Positions 13,701 through 25,608 of a DNA stretch of 64,000 bases are shown here, piece after piece (position 1 is the stretch's first letter; each line of letters starts with the position of its first letter). Below the pieces are notes generated by a model. The model searched no databases. It had not been told where the DNA came from and was given only the letters and a program-made list of their open reading frames with translations. The translations under genes and the position numbers were made by a program. Origin of the DNA: Dasyornis broadbenti (taxonomy: Eukaryota > Chordata > Aves > Passeriformes > Dasyornithidae); assembly GCA_013397935.1 (NCBI GenBank), contig VZRN01006818.1, positions 207,012-271,011 on the forward strand, written 5' to 3'.

Positions 13701-16441
13701 GTGAACCACAGGATTTCAAATGATCTCTTAAGAGTGTAATTTATTTCTGTTTCTAAAGAACCCAACATTATCACAAACCAATAAGTACAATGGAGATAAA
13801 AGACCAATCTACCCACTACTAAAGAGCAACTGTGCTGAGAAACCTCTTAGCTCTGTGTACAATACAATGCTAAAAAAAGGTTTATTCAGGAACAAAAATG
13901 CGATAGTAATTCAAGATAGCAGAAAGCCTCTTTTTAAACAAATGATCATTCATTGTGCAGATTCATATTCTGTCATTATTTAACATGTTACTTTAAACCA
14001 GAAAGTTTCTGAGGATATTTTATGTTTCCAGTAATGTGTCAGACTAGGAGACTATTTTTGCATTAATTTTCAGTTTTTAAAGCCTTTTCCAGCAACATGA
14101 CTGTCACTGTCCTGGGACATTTATCCAATGCTGTTACAGATGCAAAACCATCTCAAATCCAGTTTTGTGGTTTTTCTCCTTGAAGATAGTTCATCTAATT
14201 ATTGTCAAATGAACTAATAATGGATCCTGCCAATAATGTAAAATCTGGTGTTCTAGGACAACAGTGGTAAGGTTGTTTTATCATTTTGCCTTGAGTACAG
14301 TCTCACTTTCTTTTACAAGCATCTATTGTCCATCACACTGTAGACTAGAACTCCAGAGTACACTTAGTGTCCAGTTCAGTGACATACAGAAGCCTTTTCT
14401 TCTTCTTGCCTAGAAACCATCAGCATGAAAATCCATGACTGATGTTTACTTTTTTGGAACTAGAAGATCACAGGAGTTGTTAGGCAGGAAACCAGTGAAA
14501 AATACTGTTTCCAGGAGAATTGTGCTTAGTGAAAATGTGGGAAACTGCATTTAATTGAGAGAAACCACAATATATGCACACAAGAGCAACAATTAAAAAG
14601 AAAAAAAAGGTAAATAATGTCTCCTTTTAATAATGCAAGATTATATAAAAACATCTTCAAACTGGTTTTAATTGTTGTAATATAAGTGTTTGGTGCTATC
14701 TGATTTCTGCAGGAGTATATTGTTTGTGAGTGTTGGAGGGTTATTCTCGGAGTTTGGCACAACTGATTACTGCATATAGTGACAATGGATGAATTGCTCA
14801 TGGATATGTACAGGCTACCGGCTGATGGGATCTGTATTATCCCTGGGTATCCTCTCCAAATAGATCCTTTCACCTCACAACACATCCTGCACAACCAACA
14901 CTGTTTAATGGTTATTATCCTTCAGGGACTTCAAACAAAATTTTTAGGGGAGAAAAAAGTTGAGTCAGGGTATTCCTCTCTAGGATACCAGGCTTTCACG
15001 TGTTTTCTCCATCATCTTTGCCCAAAATTGTGTTTGTATATATGGGTAGGGAGAAAGTGAAACAGGGAAAAGTAATGATCTATACACAAATATAGGTAAT
15101 TTCTCTTTGACATTTCTGTGCATATACACCTAAATTTTCCATGATGCTGCATATTTCAAAGTGACAGATCTGTCAAGGCCAGCTTTTACCACACACAGAT
15201 ACACAATTTTGATACAGTTGATTCCTTGAACTGCCTGGCAGCTTGTATGTCTCAGTGCGTAGATGGAGGACAAGGACCTTTGCAGTATGGAAAAACCAGG
15301 ACACTAAGAAATAAGGTGGTTCAGTTCTGGAGGCATTTGCTTACACATGAAAAGCTCTCCAGTTGCTTATATGAGCACAAGATGCTTCTGCTTTGTTGAC
15401 GTTTGCCGCTTCTGTAGCAGCCCTAACTGCAACATCCCAAGTGGTTTGAAATGCCTCCTATATAAAAGAGAATGCTTACAAAAGTATAGAGATGTTCTAG
15501 CAAGCATATTAGAATATAAAAAGCTGGTCATTAAAGGATGGTTAATTTTCAATTCTAAGATAGCTGATTACATATAAGAATCAGTGAAACAGGTAGAATT
15601 GCCTGTCACTAAGCATGCTCAGGGGTTTCACTTAAGAAGGTCTTTCTGTGTGCATCTGTGTTGTTCTGTCAGTTTGGAGCTCCAAATTCCCTCATCTCAG
15701 AAACTAGATTGGTTTTAGCTCTTTGACTCTGAGTGAAAGCAAACCAAGTACTTATTTGCCAGCTGGAAAACCTAGGCCTGAGAATGGACTGTGTCACATT
15801 TAATTCCCCTGGCCACAGAAATAATAATGGTCTCAGTGACTCAAGCTAGACTTTGGTCTAAGATTCTACACTAGAGATAAGCAGAGTCAAAAGAAATGAG
15901 AAACCCTAGATTCTATTTGAGATGTCCACCCCAGCTGCAAGAACCCTCCCTAACAGAAACCCAGGAGTAAGACTCACATGCTTAATTTCATATTTATGTG
16001 ACATGTGAACATTGATACAAAATCCACCAAAACTGGCATAAACGCAATGTTAATGATCAATGTCTTGCATATAATATATAGAGACATCAGAGATTAATAT
16101 TTTTGCAGTTCTAAGTTCTTAATTCAAACAGCTCAAGCCTGCTCCACTGTTTTTAACAGGATTCATAACAGTGAATTGCATTTTCATATATTTATTCATT
16201 TCTTTATTTATATTAGACATAAAGCATCTGAATGTGTTGTGTTCAGTGGGCACATTAAAATCCCCAAGAATCTGACTTTAATATTGTAATATTAATTTCC
16301 TCTGATCTCAGGAAGAGGTTGTAGAGAATTTCTACAGTCATTCACCCTAATCATAACTTATTTTTATCTTTATTCTAAAAAATTATTAAATCAGATTATC
16401 TTTTTGCATACACTTTTCTTCATCAGGGGGTTTTTTTAGTG
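10717..16441. other. Unique AT-rich DNA, no gene recognised
   Basis: About 5.7 kb with no recognised repeat or gene. A 46-codon stop-free stretch at 11330-11467 ends in a GTGAGT splice-donor-like sequence and is discussed as a finding. The longest frame is a 122-codon minus-strand frame at 14526-14894, rich in Cys, Ile and Leu. It has no recognisable domain and is probably chance. Confidence 0.5.
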
Positions 16442-16456
16442 TTTTTTTTTTTTTTT
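16442..16456. repeat. T15 homopolymer
   Basis: An uninterrupted run of 15 T about 40 bases before a CR1 3' end. Confidence 0.95.
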
Positions 16457-16494
16457 CAACTGCAGTCAAAATCTGTTTCCTATCTTATAATTTT

Positions 16495-16737
16495 AGAAAC
16501 ACAGAATTTGCTGAGTTGGAAGGGACCCATCAGGATCATCGAGTCTGATTCCTGGCCCTGTGCAGAACACCCCAAGAGTGACACCATGAGCCCGAGAGTA
16601 TTGTCCAAATGCTTTTTTAACTCTGTCAGCCTTGATGCTTCCTGGGGAGCCTGTCCCAGTGCTCCACCACCCTCTCTGGCTGAAAAACTTTTTCCTGATC
16701 TTGCCAGACAACCCTCAAAGTCTTCCATCCCTATCAA
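16495..16737 (-). mobile_element. CR1 LINE, 3' end (minus strand)
   Basis: Reverse complement of a CR1 3' end from a subfamily unlike the 10.4 kb copy. Blocks are 'gaaacacagaatttgctgag', 'ttggaagggacccatcagg', 'atcatcgagtctgattcc', 'attgtccaaatgctttttt', 'ggggagcctgtcccagtgc' and 'ctggctgaaaaactttttcc'. Similarity fades after 'gtcttccatcc'. Open frames of 72-110 codons across it, on both strands, are non-coding LINE tail. It may belong to the same original insertion as the RT piece at 17.05-17.31 kb, which has the same orientation. Confidence 0.93.
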
Positions 16738-17049
16738 ATTTTCAAATTGTAATTTTATGTGTGTAAAATAGTTACTGCCAACAACACACCATGCCTTCTA
16801 GTGACAACACCTATGCAGAAAGGGGCCAAGTATATGTGTGACTTTACCTACTCACATCCTTGCTAAATGGGAACTGTTCTGTCTTGATTAACGCTACTTT
16901 TTTCTTGTTTCCTTTTCCCTTATTTTTGGGCTGGGCTGTTGTCTCTCTCTTGTTAGAACAGGTTATTTTATGTCTCTTTTCTTCAGTAATCTGAAGCTAG
17001 GGTTACTACTCTGACATGGAAGTTCACGGAAGAATCCAGTACATCTGTT
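16738..17049. other. Unassigned DNA between two CR1 pieces
   Basis: About 310 bases showing no clear CR1 similarity, between a CR1 3' end and a CR1 RT piece in the same orientation. It is pyrimidine-rich around 16.9 kb. It could be an insertion into one CR1, decayed CR1 sequence, or the gap between two separate insertions. Confidence 0.4.
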
Positions 17050-17308
17050 TTACATCACCGCGTTCAACCTATGCACCAGCTAGACCCTGTGCCACTGATT
17101 TCCTCCCTCTGGGATCTGCTGTTCAGACATTTCTCAATCCACCTCACCATCCATTCATCCAGGCCACACTTCCCTATTTGCCTGTGAGGCTGTTGTGTGA
17201 GATAGCGTCGAAAGCCTCACTGAAGTCGAGGTGGACAGTATCCAGTGCTTTCTACTGATCCATCCACATAGTTGTTTCACTGTAGAAGGCAATCAGGTTT
17301 CTTGATGT
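17050..17308 (-). mobile_element. CR1 LINE ORF2 fragment, reverse-transcriptase region (minus strand)
   Basis: Reverse complement of CR1 ORF2 around reverse-transcriptase motif A. The plus strand shows 'gcgtcgaaagcctcactga', 'agtcgaggtggacagtatcc' and 'aggcaatcaggtttcttgatg'. These are reverse complements of the segments encoding the ...LDFxKAFD... catalytic motif and the upstream ...NLIAFYD... segment of CR1 RT. Left of about 17.12 kb the match weakens ('ccatccattcatccaggcc' still fits). The frame is broken, so no active enzyme is encoded. An 80-codon plus-strand frame at 17016-17258 is the antisense shadow of this piece. Confidence 0.85.
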
Positions 17309-19284
17309 GTAAAAATTTACGTGGTTTTAGAAAGGTAATTCCCATCCTTTAGTCATAGAAATGGGTACTACTATAAAGTAAAATAAAAAAGGTGTAAAAA
17401 AAGTCTTTAAAAAAGGTACAAAATTATTTGATATTTGCTTCTAGAGTGAACTTGGCTTTAAGTAAGAAAAATAAATATTTCTATGTATAAACCAAGGAAA
17501 AAGGCAACAATGTTAGCAAAGGAAAAAAACCGTACTGAGATGTGTGAGTGAGAAAAAAGAGAGGGGAAAAATGTACGACAAAAAGAGAAAGACCAGTTTT
17601 TCTGAAATGTGTTAAGATCCTTTATTGAGTAGGGGCTTTATTTCACTCCCATCATGGTAAAGGACACATCTTCCCAATCTGTTAAAAATTTTCTGGTTTC
17701 TGTAGCATCAGGAATGTTATGTGATGGATTCCTGCAGGTTTTAATTCAGATCTAATGAGATCTGACCCAATTATAAACCTACTCATGATAACGGATAAGC
17801 TACATCAAAAAGATGACTTCAGGGAAGTTACTTTAAAAGTTATGGAAGGCAAGGTTAGAATCAGAAAATTGAATGGGGACTTCTTTACCTTCTATGCCTA
17901 AAGTTAGAAATAACGGAAAAGAAAGACAGCAAATTTCTGTTATAGGAATGTTGCCTTGAAGAGAGTAAAAGACATAAATAAAAACAGACTGAATTAGTGG
18001 CAGCTCTGCTGTGGCATTTTAGAGAAGTACTTTAGCGTTAATGGAGTGGTAGGAAAATGGAAAATGTTGAGTTATAGTATAGCTGAATTTAATACGTTAA
18101 AATACATAGTTATGATTTAACAGTTTTTATTGATTATGGATAACATTTTTTTAATTGTTCTAGGTAAAGGAGAAGCTTATTATTTTATAAGAAGGCAAGT
18201 AAAAATAAGTAAGGCTTTGAAAATAAAATTAATATAGAGTGAGTGTGACAAATTTTTAAAAGAAAAAGTAGAGCTTTATGAAAACCCCTAAAAAGGCATA
18301 TTTACATCAAGAAAATGTAGATCATGCAACAAGGGAACCTGGGATATCTCTGTATTAATATTAAAGACATTTAATAATGTCAGGAATTTTCAAAATTATA
18401 CCAGAAAAAAAGTATTATTCTTTCTTTTATTTTTCTGAAAGACAAAATAGCAGTCAGTTTAAGGTTTGCAGTTGCCAATTAATGCATTCGATCTTTCTCC
18501 TCTGAAGGAAAATTCACACAAACTCTTGTTTTAGTCTAATTATTTATTAAAATGGGTAGTAATAAGACAGTATATCCTTTGCCAAAGATTAGACTCTCTG
18601 TACAAATAATTTTATCTCACAGGGCAAAAACCCTAAATTTGATGCTAAGCAGTCAGAGACCATCACCCCACCTTTTTCATAAAAGCCTCTGTTTAATACC
18701 ATGTCCCAATAAACTCTGACATCTACAGTTGACTTCTTTAGCAAACTGAGTAGTAAATTCAGGGGGAGGAAAACCTATCTGACCCCTCAGATGACCTTGG
18801 TATTTTATGCATAATATCCTCTGATATGAGTGTCTAGAATAGGCCTTACTTGAATGACACAGGAAGCTGTCTGTTTTGCCCTATCTGCTTTTTATCTACT
18901 GATGCAGCATGCTCAGTCAGCACAGACAACGCCATTGTAAAATGCCTTCTTCTCACTCGTTTCAGGGGCTGGGCTGGCAGCTGCACGCTAAAGTAGCCTG
19001 AGCACCTGAATTACTACAAAGTGGGTGTCCCATGTGCAGCACATTATAGAGATCTAATTTAAACACTGCAAATCTAAAGAATCCTGTAACCCTGTACAAA
19101 AATTAATCGCTGTAGCCTCTCTTTAAATACCACATGTATGCAGTGGGAAGGTCAATTTAATGCAACGTAGCTGTAGCTTATTAACTCCTCCATGTTCCAA
19201 GCAGTGATTATGAGGTTTAAATGAATGTGCTTGGATTGACTAAACTGCAAAGATCATTTATGTTCCAGAATGAGCGCAGGAAAC
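17309..19284. other. Unique AT-rich DNA; possible conserved stretch at its end
   Basis: No gene or repeat recognised. The part from about 18.89 to 19.26 kb is less AT-rich, lacks repeat similarity and contains TAATT and CAAT-type motifs. It is noted as a possible conserved non-coding element. Confidence 0.45.
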
Positions 19285-19858
19285 GCAGAAAGTGTTTAAG
19301 GATGTCGTTAGGTCATGCAGAAAGAAAATCAGAGAGGCAAATGCTCAACTGGAACTTAACCTGACCACTTCTGTAAAGAATAACAAAAAATATTTCTATA
19401 AATACATTAATGGCAAAAGGAGGGGCAAGGAAAATGTCCATTCTTTATTGGACATAGAGGGGAATATAGTTACTGAAGATGAAGAAAAGGCTGAGGTACT
19501 TAACATCCTCTTTGCCTCAGTTTTCAGCAATAAGCCAGATCGTCCTCATGACAACTGTCCTCCTGAGGTGGTAGACAGGGACAGGGAGCAGAATGGGCCC
19601 CCTTTACCCAGAAGGAAGCAGTCAGTGGTCTGCTGAGCCACTTAGATGCTCACAAGCACAGGACCACATGATATATGTCCCAAGGTGATGAGGAAGAAGG
19701 CAGAACAACTTGCCAAGCCACTCTACATCATTTATCACCACTCCCGGCTAACCGGGGAGATCCCAGATGACTGGAAGCTGGCCAGTGTGATGCCCATCCA
19801 TAGGAAAGGCTGGAAGCAGAATCCAGGAAACTCCATGTCTCTCCTGTCCATCTTTAAT
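19285..19858 (+). mobile_element. CR1 LINE ORF2 internal fragment, truncated at both ends
   Basis: Plus-strand translation matches the CR1 ORF2 linker between endonuclease and reverse transcriptase and the start of RT. Residue blocks are 'FKDVVRSCRKKIREANAQLE', 'KKYFYKYINGKRRGKEN', 'EEKAEVLNILFASVFSNK' and, after a frameshift, 'LTGEIPDDWKLASVMPIH'. The two open pieces (19292-19636 and 19646-19861) are in different frames. The frame shift fits one extra base near 19650, within the segment that normally reads LDAHKSxGPDG. The 5' end is truncated, as usual. Unusually, the 3' half (rest of RT, C-terminal region, 3' UTR) is also absent. A candidate LTR starts about 120 bases downstream. The fragment is dead. 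Confidence 0.93.
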
Positions 19859-19978
19859 TGATAAAAGGTCAACACACTGCAAATTCTAAGTCATGTTTAA
19901 TTATACTGCTGAGATAGAAGCAACAGTGTGTGTGGTATTTGTCTAGACTGGTTCTACAGATGTTCTGTGGTTTTGCTT

Positions 19979-20440
19979 CTGTGTGAACCAAATATACGCA
20001 GATAATACCAAGAAGACCACAACTCACAGCTGAAGTGTAAAGAGCAGATTTATTCCATTATCTTGCTGGCTTGAGGATTTCAGAAAAAACAAACAGATAC
20101 ACATACTCTGCTAAGCTCATTTTAGCATGAGCAAAAAGCAGCAAGGCCTGAGTCCTGTGTTACACATAAAAGGGGGCCTGGAGCACACAGAAGTCTTCAC
20201 CAGGCTGTGTTTTACGATCTCTGGACTTCTCATCTCCCTCCACCCCCTTACAAAGAGGCCTCAAGCCTGTGTGAGGAATGCTTTTAAGTTTTCACAACAT
20301 TCTGTTATCTGGTGAGAGAGTTTCATTTCTTTACTAGACAGAAAACAACCCAAAGCAAACACAAATACATGAATTGTCTCACACTGAGTATTTTCTAACA
20401 TCTCTCGGGTACAAGGTTGGTCTCTGAGCTAAAACAATTC
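19979..20440 (-). mobile_element. Candidate LTR of an endogenous retrovirus
   Basis: Weakly supported. The block has the layout of a minus-strand LTR 3' portion: near the left end, 'agagcagatttattccatt' gives an AATAAA polyadenylation signal on the minus strand, as expected for the R region. The interior is less AT-rich than its flanks, and 'cctcaagcctgtgtgagg' looks repeat-like. No terminal TG...CA pair, target duplication or internal viral gene was verified. An 62-codon plus-strand frame inside it is chance. Boundaries are guesses. Confidence 0.35.
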
Positions 20441-21221
20441 TAAAATCAGCTTATTTTTCTCTCTCCTCACCAACCTTCCATTTCTTCCTTTCTTCTCCAC
20501 TTAGTTTTTAAAATCTGTGGCATAGCAAAGCACAAAAACAAGTTAAAACAATAGAAAGGATAATCAAAAATTTCAATTCCCATGGGCACATTATTGTGCC
20601 AATGTGCAGAAGTGCCTCAGTGCATTTTCACAGAAAGAGCAGTAACTGAACACTTTGCACTTTGTTGAATGTGTCTTGTCTTAACCAGAAAGATGAGCTA
20701 ATGATCCAGAGTCATTCTTAGGTGCCTGAAAATTCCCTAAGAGCTCCAGATGAAATGCCCTTGATTTTTAACCAACTCCTGGCTGAAAGTGAGATGTGCT
20801 TTTCACCTTAAATAAAAAGTCAGTTGAGCAACTAAGGGGGGAATATTTTACAAAATTACCTGGCAACAGTATGTGTTGAGAAAAATGTTTGTTAAAAAAC
20901 GGGAATGCTTTTTTACCGGAAACAATTCCAACACACATTTTCTATATCATCTCTCTTTTTGGTTTGGCTTTTTTTTTTCCTCATGCTGCAATTTGTAGTT
21001 GTTCCCTAGATCATCCCCTGGTCTGATTTGAGCCTGCATAAGCAGACTCTAGGCAAAAACCAGGTGAAATGTTAAAAAGCAGAAAGAAAAGTCTGCAGGA
21101 CTAGAAGATTCTGTCTGAGAAGAGCATCTTAACTCTTTCACAAAAATTCAGCTCAGTCTGTGGCCTCTTCCTTCAGAGGGTCAATGAGTCCTAGACCATA
21201 TGGTCAGCACATGCAGCCACA
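20441..21221. other. Unique DNA, nothing recognised
   Basis: About 0.8 kb between a candidate LTR and a CR1 3' end. It has no open frame of note and no recognised repeat. Confidence 0.5.
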
Positions 21222-21340
21222 AAATCACAGAATCTTAGAACTGCCTGGATTGGAAGGGACCTTAATCATCTAGTTCTGACCCTCCTGATGTGGGGCACCT
21301 CTTACTAGACCAGGTTTCTCAGAGCCCCATCCAATTCTGT
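21222..21340 (-). mobile_element. CR1 LINE, short 3' end (minus strand)
   Basis: Reverse-complement CR1 tail: 'aaatcacagaatcttag', 'ggattggaagggacctta', 'atcatctagttctgacc' and 'ctagaccaggtttctcag', ending at 'gccccatccaattctg'. Only about 120 bases of the 3' UTR survive. A low-complexity A/C-rich stretch follows. The minus-strand frames of 71 and 123 codons that span this are LINE tail plus poly-purine antisense and are not genes. Confidence 0.93.
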
Positions 21341-21356
21341 TACGCATAGAGTGAAA

Positions 21357-21430
21357 AGCAACAACAACAAGAAGAACCAAAACCAATAACAAACAAAACA
21401 AAACAAAAAAAAAATGCAAAAATGCAAAAA
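21357..21430. repeat. A-rich low-complexity stretch
   Basis: CAA/GAA/AAAAC-type low-complexity DNA follows the CR1 tail. Its antisense gives the F/V/L-rich peptide seen in minus-strand frames. Confidence 0.8.
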
Positions 21431-24400
21431 TAAGGACCAAGAAACTACTGAGTTTATATTTGAAAGAGTACCAGTGTTCCCACTCTTTCCCATCCTGGTG
21501 TGCATCATCTTTTTGTCCACAGACAGTTATGCTTGTTTTAAATTGCTCTTGAAAGAATGAGCTGACATTACAAGCAAGAACAATTTTTCCACCCCTGTTT
21601 GGGATTTTTGCTGGTTTATGTGATATAGTACACAAACACATAGTGAGATTCTATCCATGTGCATCTTAACTGACAAGAAAGGCAATGGAAAACAGGCACT
21701 AGGTGAGATAGAGCAGTCTCAAGGTCAATTCAGATTGGCTGATATACAAACTGAACTCCTGTTCTATATTCCTTGTATGTGACTATTCTGTATCCAGAAG
21801 AACTCCAAGACATTCAACAGTGTAGATCTCAGCACAGTGATGTGCAAATAACACTCTCCATAGGGGCAGAATTGTAATGGGAGATCTCTGTTACGCTTTT
21901 TTGACCAAAATGGATTCATTGAACATCAACAGTGAGTTCTGCCGATAACTTTCACTGTTCTGTAATCCAACCACATTGACACTGGCTTCAGTTTTCTTGG
22001 ATTTTGCCAAATGGTAGCTCACCAAATGGTAGACGTTATTCTGGGTAATTGACAAAAGTCAGGATTCCTACTTGTTTAGATGTATTAGATTGTTTATTAT
22101 TGGGCTATTCCAATAAACCTTTCAAGGAACCTCCGTATTCTGAGACAACACGAAGCATCCAAACACATATTTTCAAAACCTCAGAGAAGAATTGAGCAGA
22201 CAAAAGGGAAAAAAATAAAGAAAAGATCCTCAATCCTTATTTTAACCCTCCTAGATTTAGTGCACAGGGAAGACTATTAAAATGTTCCTTTTTGGTCAAC
22301 GAACTTCTAGCATTTTTACAGTACATGGTGTGCACCCTTTTCTAAACTGCATTTAGGTTTTCAGGTATCCAAATTTGAGTCTGCACTTTGGGTAATTATT
22401 TATTTCCTACTTATATTTCTACCTGGATTATATAAAGCCCACGAACAGTTGGTTTTCAGCAGGTACTCAGCATGATCTTCTGTTAACACGGTCTGAATGG
22501 CTTGCCAGCTTTCTGGATACACCCAAACCGGGCTTCTGTGATGCTGAGAGGACGAACACATATCATTAATATTATTCATTTTTTGCTGCTATGTATCAGG
22601 AATACTAGTATAGAAGCAAAGAGTATAATCAGACTTAGACGACTAAAAAGATGTATTTCAAAATAAAATAGTTTTTGCAAGAGTTTAAAAAAAAGAAAAA
22701 ACATCAAACAACACAAAAACACAAAAAGTGAAAACAACCAACCACAAAAGCTTATAACACCACGTATAAGATGCATTCCATAACTTTCATAATGGCTGAA
22801 ATTGGATTCCTAAATCACTATAATAGTGTTTGTCTTTATATGTTAATATGCTGGGTATTAATAGGCTGGATATAGTTGCTTTACTGCGATTTAAAGAAGT
22901 GTTTAACAGATGTACTACTATGACATCTGGCTAATCCTGAAAATTAAGGATCTATTCAAATATTCCATTGGGCAAAAAAGTTTAACAGTTATTCCAAATG
23001 TTTTCCATTTGCCTTTTACCTGGGAACCTTTCCCAGTCTGTGACCCTTATAATTTATTCCATCTTAGATCTACAGGAGTCATGTTTCCAGTCGCCCTCCT
23101 GCACGTTGACCGTTGTGCAATAGCATGGAAGATGTATACAACATTCTTTTTATATATATTTGACTTAAACCTGGCTGTCCTACTTGAGCATTTCACCCAG
23201 CATATGGATGCTCCCAATATAGTATGGAGCAATAATCATCTGCCTTACTATGCTGTAAGCACAGAGCCTGCACAGCTGCTAACTCATGGAGAAAAATGTC
23301 CCCAAGAAAAACATCATTTCCATAAGAATTTACATGCAAAAAGTGCAAGCAGCATCCTATCTATTACACAGATATGTTGTCTATATGAACACCTCCTGTA
23401 CAGCAGTCTATGCTAGCACAGATATTTATATTTCAATTAATATGGAATTGAATGTTTTTGTTTGCACAACCTACTTCATCCATTACATCACTGATATGAA
23501 AGGAACATTAAAGAATAGTCATTGAGTTCTGTGCATCACTTTTATTTATGGCAGACATGTAGATCTGAACCCTGAGGGGAAAAGGTACTGAAGGACAAAT
23601 ATCAGGGCACAGGCCACTTGTTCAGAGCAGAGCATGGGCCTTTAAATATTTTCCATCATCCAGTTTTGGAGACTAACTGAGAAAAGATTTATATTAATGT
23701 ACTCAAAGAATGTTTAACATATGGAAAATACAGATTACTATTTCTGCCTTGGCCTCATTCACCAGAAGAAGACTGAATTTTTTTATTGCTTGTAATTGCA
23801 CACAATGCTGCTGTTACAAGAGACAGCTCAAATCAGTAGCATCTTAATAAGCAAAGTCCTAATGCAACAAACAGTATGCTGCAAAATGCACACGCTTCTC
23901 TCTCTTCTCCAGTTGTATAATTCTGATCCAAATCTGTAAAATCTTAATTGATTTGAGGCTCAGCTATTAAGAGGCCATTTATCTAACTATAGTACTTCAA
24001 AGCAGTTGCTTTCATAGAGAAATCAAATTCCCCTCTATTTCTCCCAGCTGTATCATATGATTCTCAGCTGCTCATTTTAAACTAAACTCCAGAATAAATG
24101 TTAGTCTGTTTTATCAAAATTTAAGACACAACTTTGCAGATTTTCTTCCAAATAAATTAAACTACTACAAGAAAACTTTTCATCATGTACCAGAGAGCAG
24201 AAAGAGTAAACTTTGATTCTATTTGCCTTTCTTGTCACTGGAGGAACCTAGGCAGGAAATATCAATGTTTAAGCATTTACAAGTCTTCCCTCAACTTCAG
24301 GATAATCCCATAAGAAACTGAATCTCTTTGTATCTCCATTTCTGCTCTGGGCATGCATTCAGCTGCCTGAGGCTGTGGTTACATGGGCAGCCAAGCACTT

Positions 24401-25471
24401 CTAATGGCTTGTGGCTGCCAAGAAAGGAAGCTTTGCTCTTCTCTTGCCTTCTCTCCGTTGCTTCTACTCTCCCTCCTTCCTTTACTTGCTTATTTCTAAA
24501 ATAGACAAACAAGGGCTGTGAAACCAAATTTATCACTTTCCAATAATATCTGCTTGGAACATAAATATCTGTTCCTCCTTCCTCTCATTTAAAGGAAAGT
24601 GTTAGTCTCACAGTAGCTGCAAGTCAGTTTCCACATTCAAAGTACTAGTGGGTGACACTGAGTAGCAAGTTCAGTGTGGTTGTTTTGTCGTGGACCTTAG
24701 TGGGAATAACTCTAAATTATGTCTAGCAGAAATATGCAGAAATGTGTCAGACATTTTGTATATTTGCTGTTTCAAAATAACTGGTGAACCTTTCAGACAA
24801 ATATAAACCAGATTTTTTAATAGGGGTATTTGCTTTCCAAATATCTTCATTAATCCAAAATTGAACCATTGCTTTTTATCTCCTTTATTTTAAGGTGGAT
24901 CTAGTGGATCCATATCTAATATGGTGCGGTCAATACTCTTCACAATTTATTTGTCTTATTTCTTTGTTCTCACATTCTTATAATTAATGTGAACCCTGTG
25001 TGTAAACAGGACTTGTAATTATTTCATTATCTTTGGGAAAATTACATTCTTCTGCATTTCTCACTTATCACTTTTTACTTTAACTGTTAAATTAAAAAAT
25101 AGATTGTTCCTTTTTCTTATTGACTATATGTTCCTATCAGAGGAATGAGTAGAACCAATATGTAAATATTTGGATTTGATAAACATACACTATTTTTTCT
25201 CTGAGGTTGGCCTACTATTTCTGTGAAGAAGTTAATGCTTATAAAATGTCAAATATGGAGCCTACTTAGTGATCATAACTCTCAGTCATTTCAAGCAAAT
25301 TGAAAACTACAGTTGTAATGATTTTATTGTTCTTTTAGAGAAGAGAGATCTGCATTTACAGGTAAGTGATTTTGGGGTTTTGTAACATTTCATTTAATTG
25401 AACAATTTTATTTTTGTTTGTACTCAAGCTATCTACACGTTTAAAGTGGCCAAAATGTTGTTGTTTAAAAG
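21431..25471. other. Unique AT-rich DNA containing the longest open frame of the window
   Basis: About 4 kb without recognised repeats. It contains a 168-codon plus-strand open frame at 22910-23416, the longest in the window. That frame has no domain, no codon-periodicity evidence I can judge, and an AT-rich Tyr/Leu/His-rich composition. In roughly 128 kb of two-strand AT-rich sequence a frame of this size is near chance expectation. It is not called as a gene. Confidence 0.5.
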
Positions 25472-25608
25472 AAGTGTTCAAGGCCAGGTTGGCTCAGGCT
25501 CTGAACAACCTGGTGTACTGAAAGGTGGCCCCGTCCATGACAGGGGGGTTGGAACTACTTGATCTTTTAAGGTCAATTTCAGACCATGCCATTTAATGAT
25601 TCTATGAC
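25472..25608 (+). mobile_element. CR1 LINE, 3' end (plus strand)
   Basis: Sense-strand CR1 3' terminus: 'gtgttcaaggccaggttgg', 'gaacaacctggtgtactg', 'ggttggaactacttgatc' and 'aatgattctatgac' at the very end, the CR1 terminal octamer type. Only about 137 bases survive. The intact terminus suggests the 3' boundary is original. Confidence 0.95.

Noticed and set aside
14526..14894. 122-codon minus-strand Cys-rich frame
   Set aside because: Hydrophobic and Cys/Ser text without a motif, with an overlapping plus-strand frame. Consistent with chance.
16160..16330. Possible ancient LINE fragment ('gggcacattaaaatcccc')
   Set aside because: Only one short word resembles old LINE consensus text, which is too little to support a feature.
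19292..19861. Two adjacent open frames resembling a gene
   Set aside because: Translations are CR1 ORF2 text with a frameshift between them, so this is a dead LINE fragment and not a host gene.
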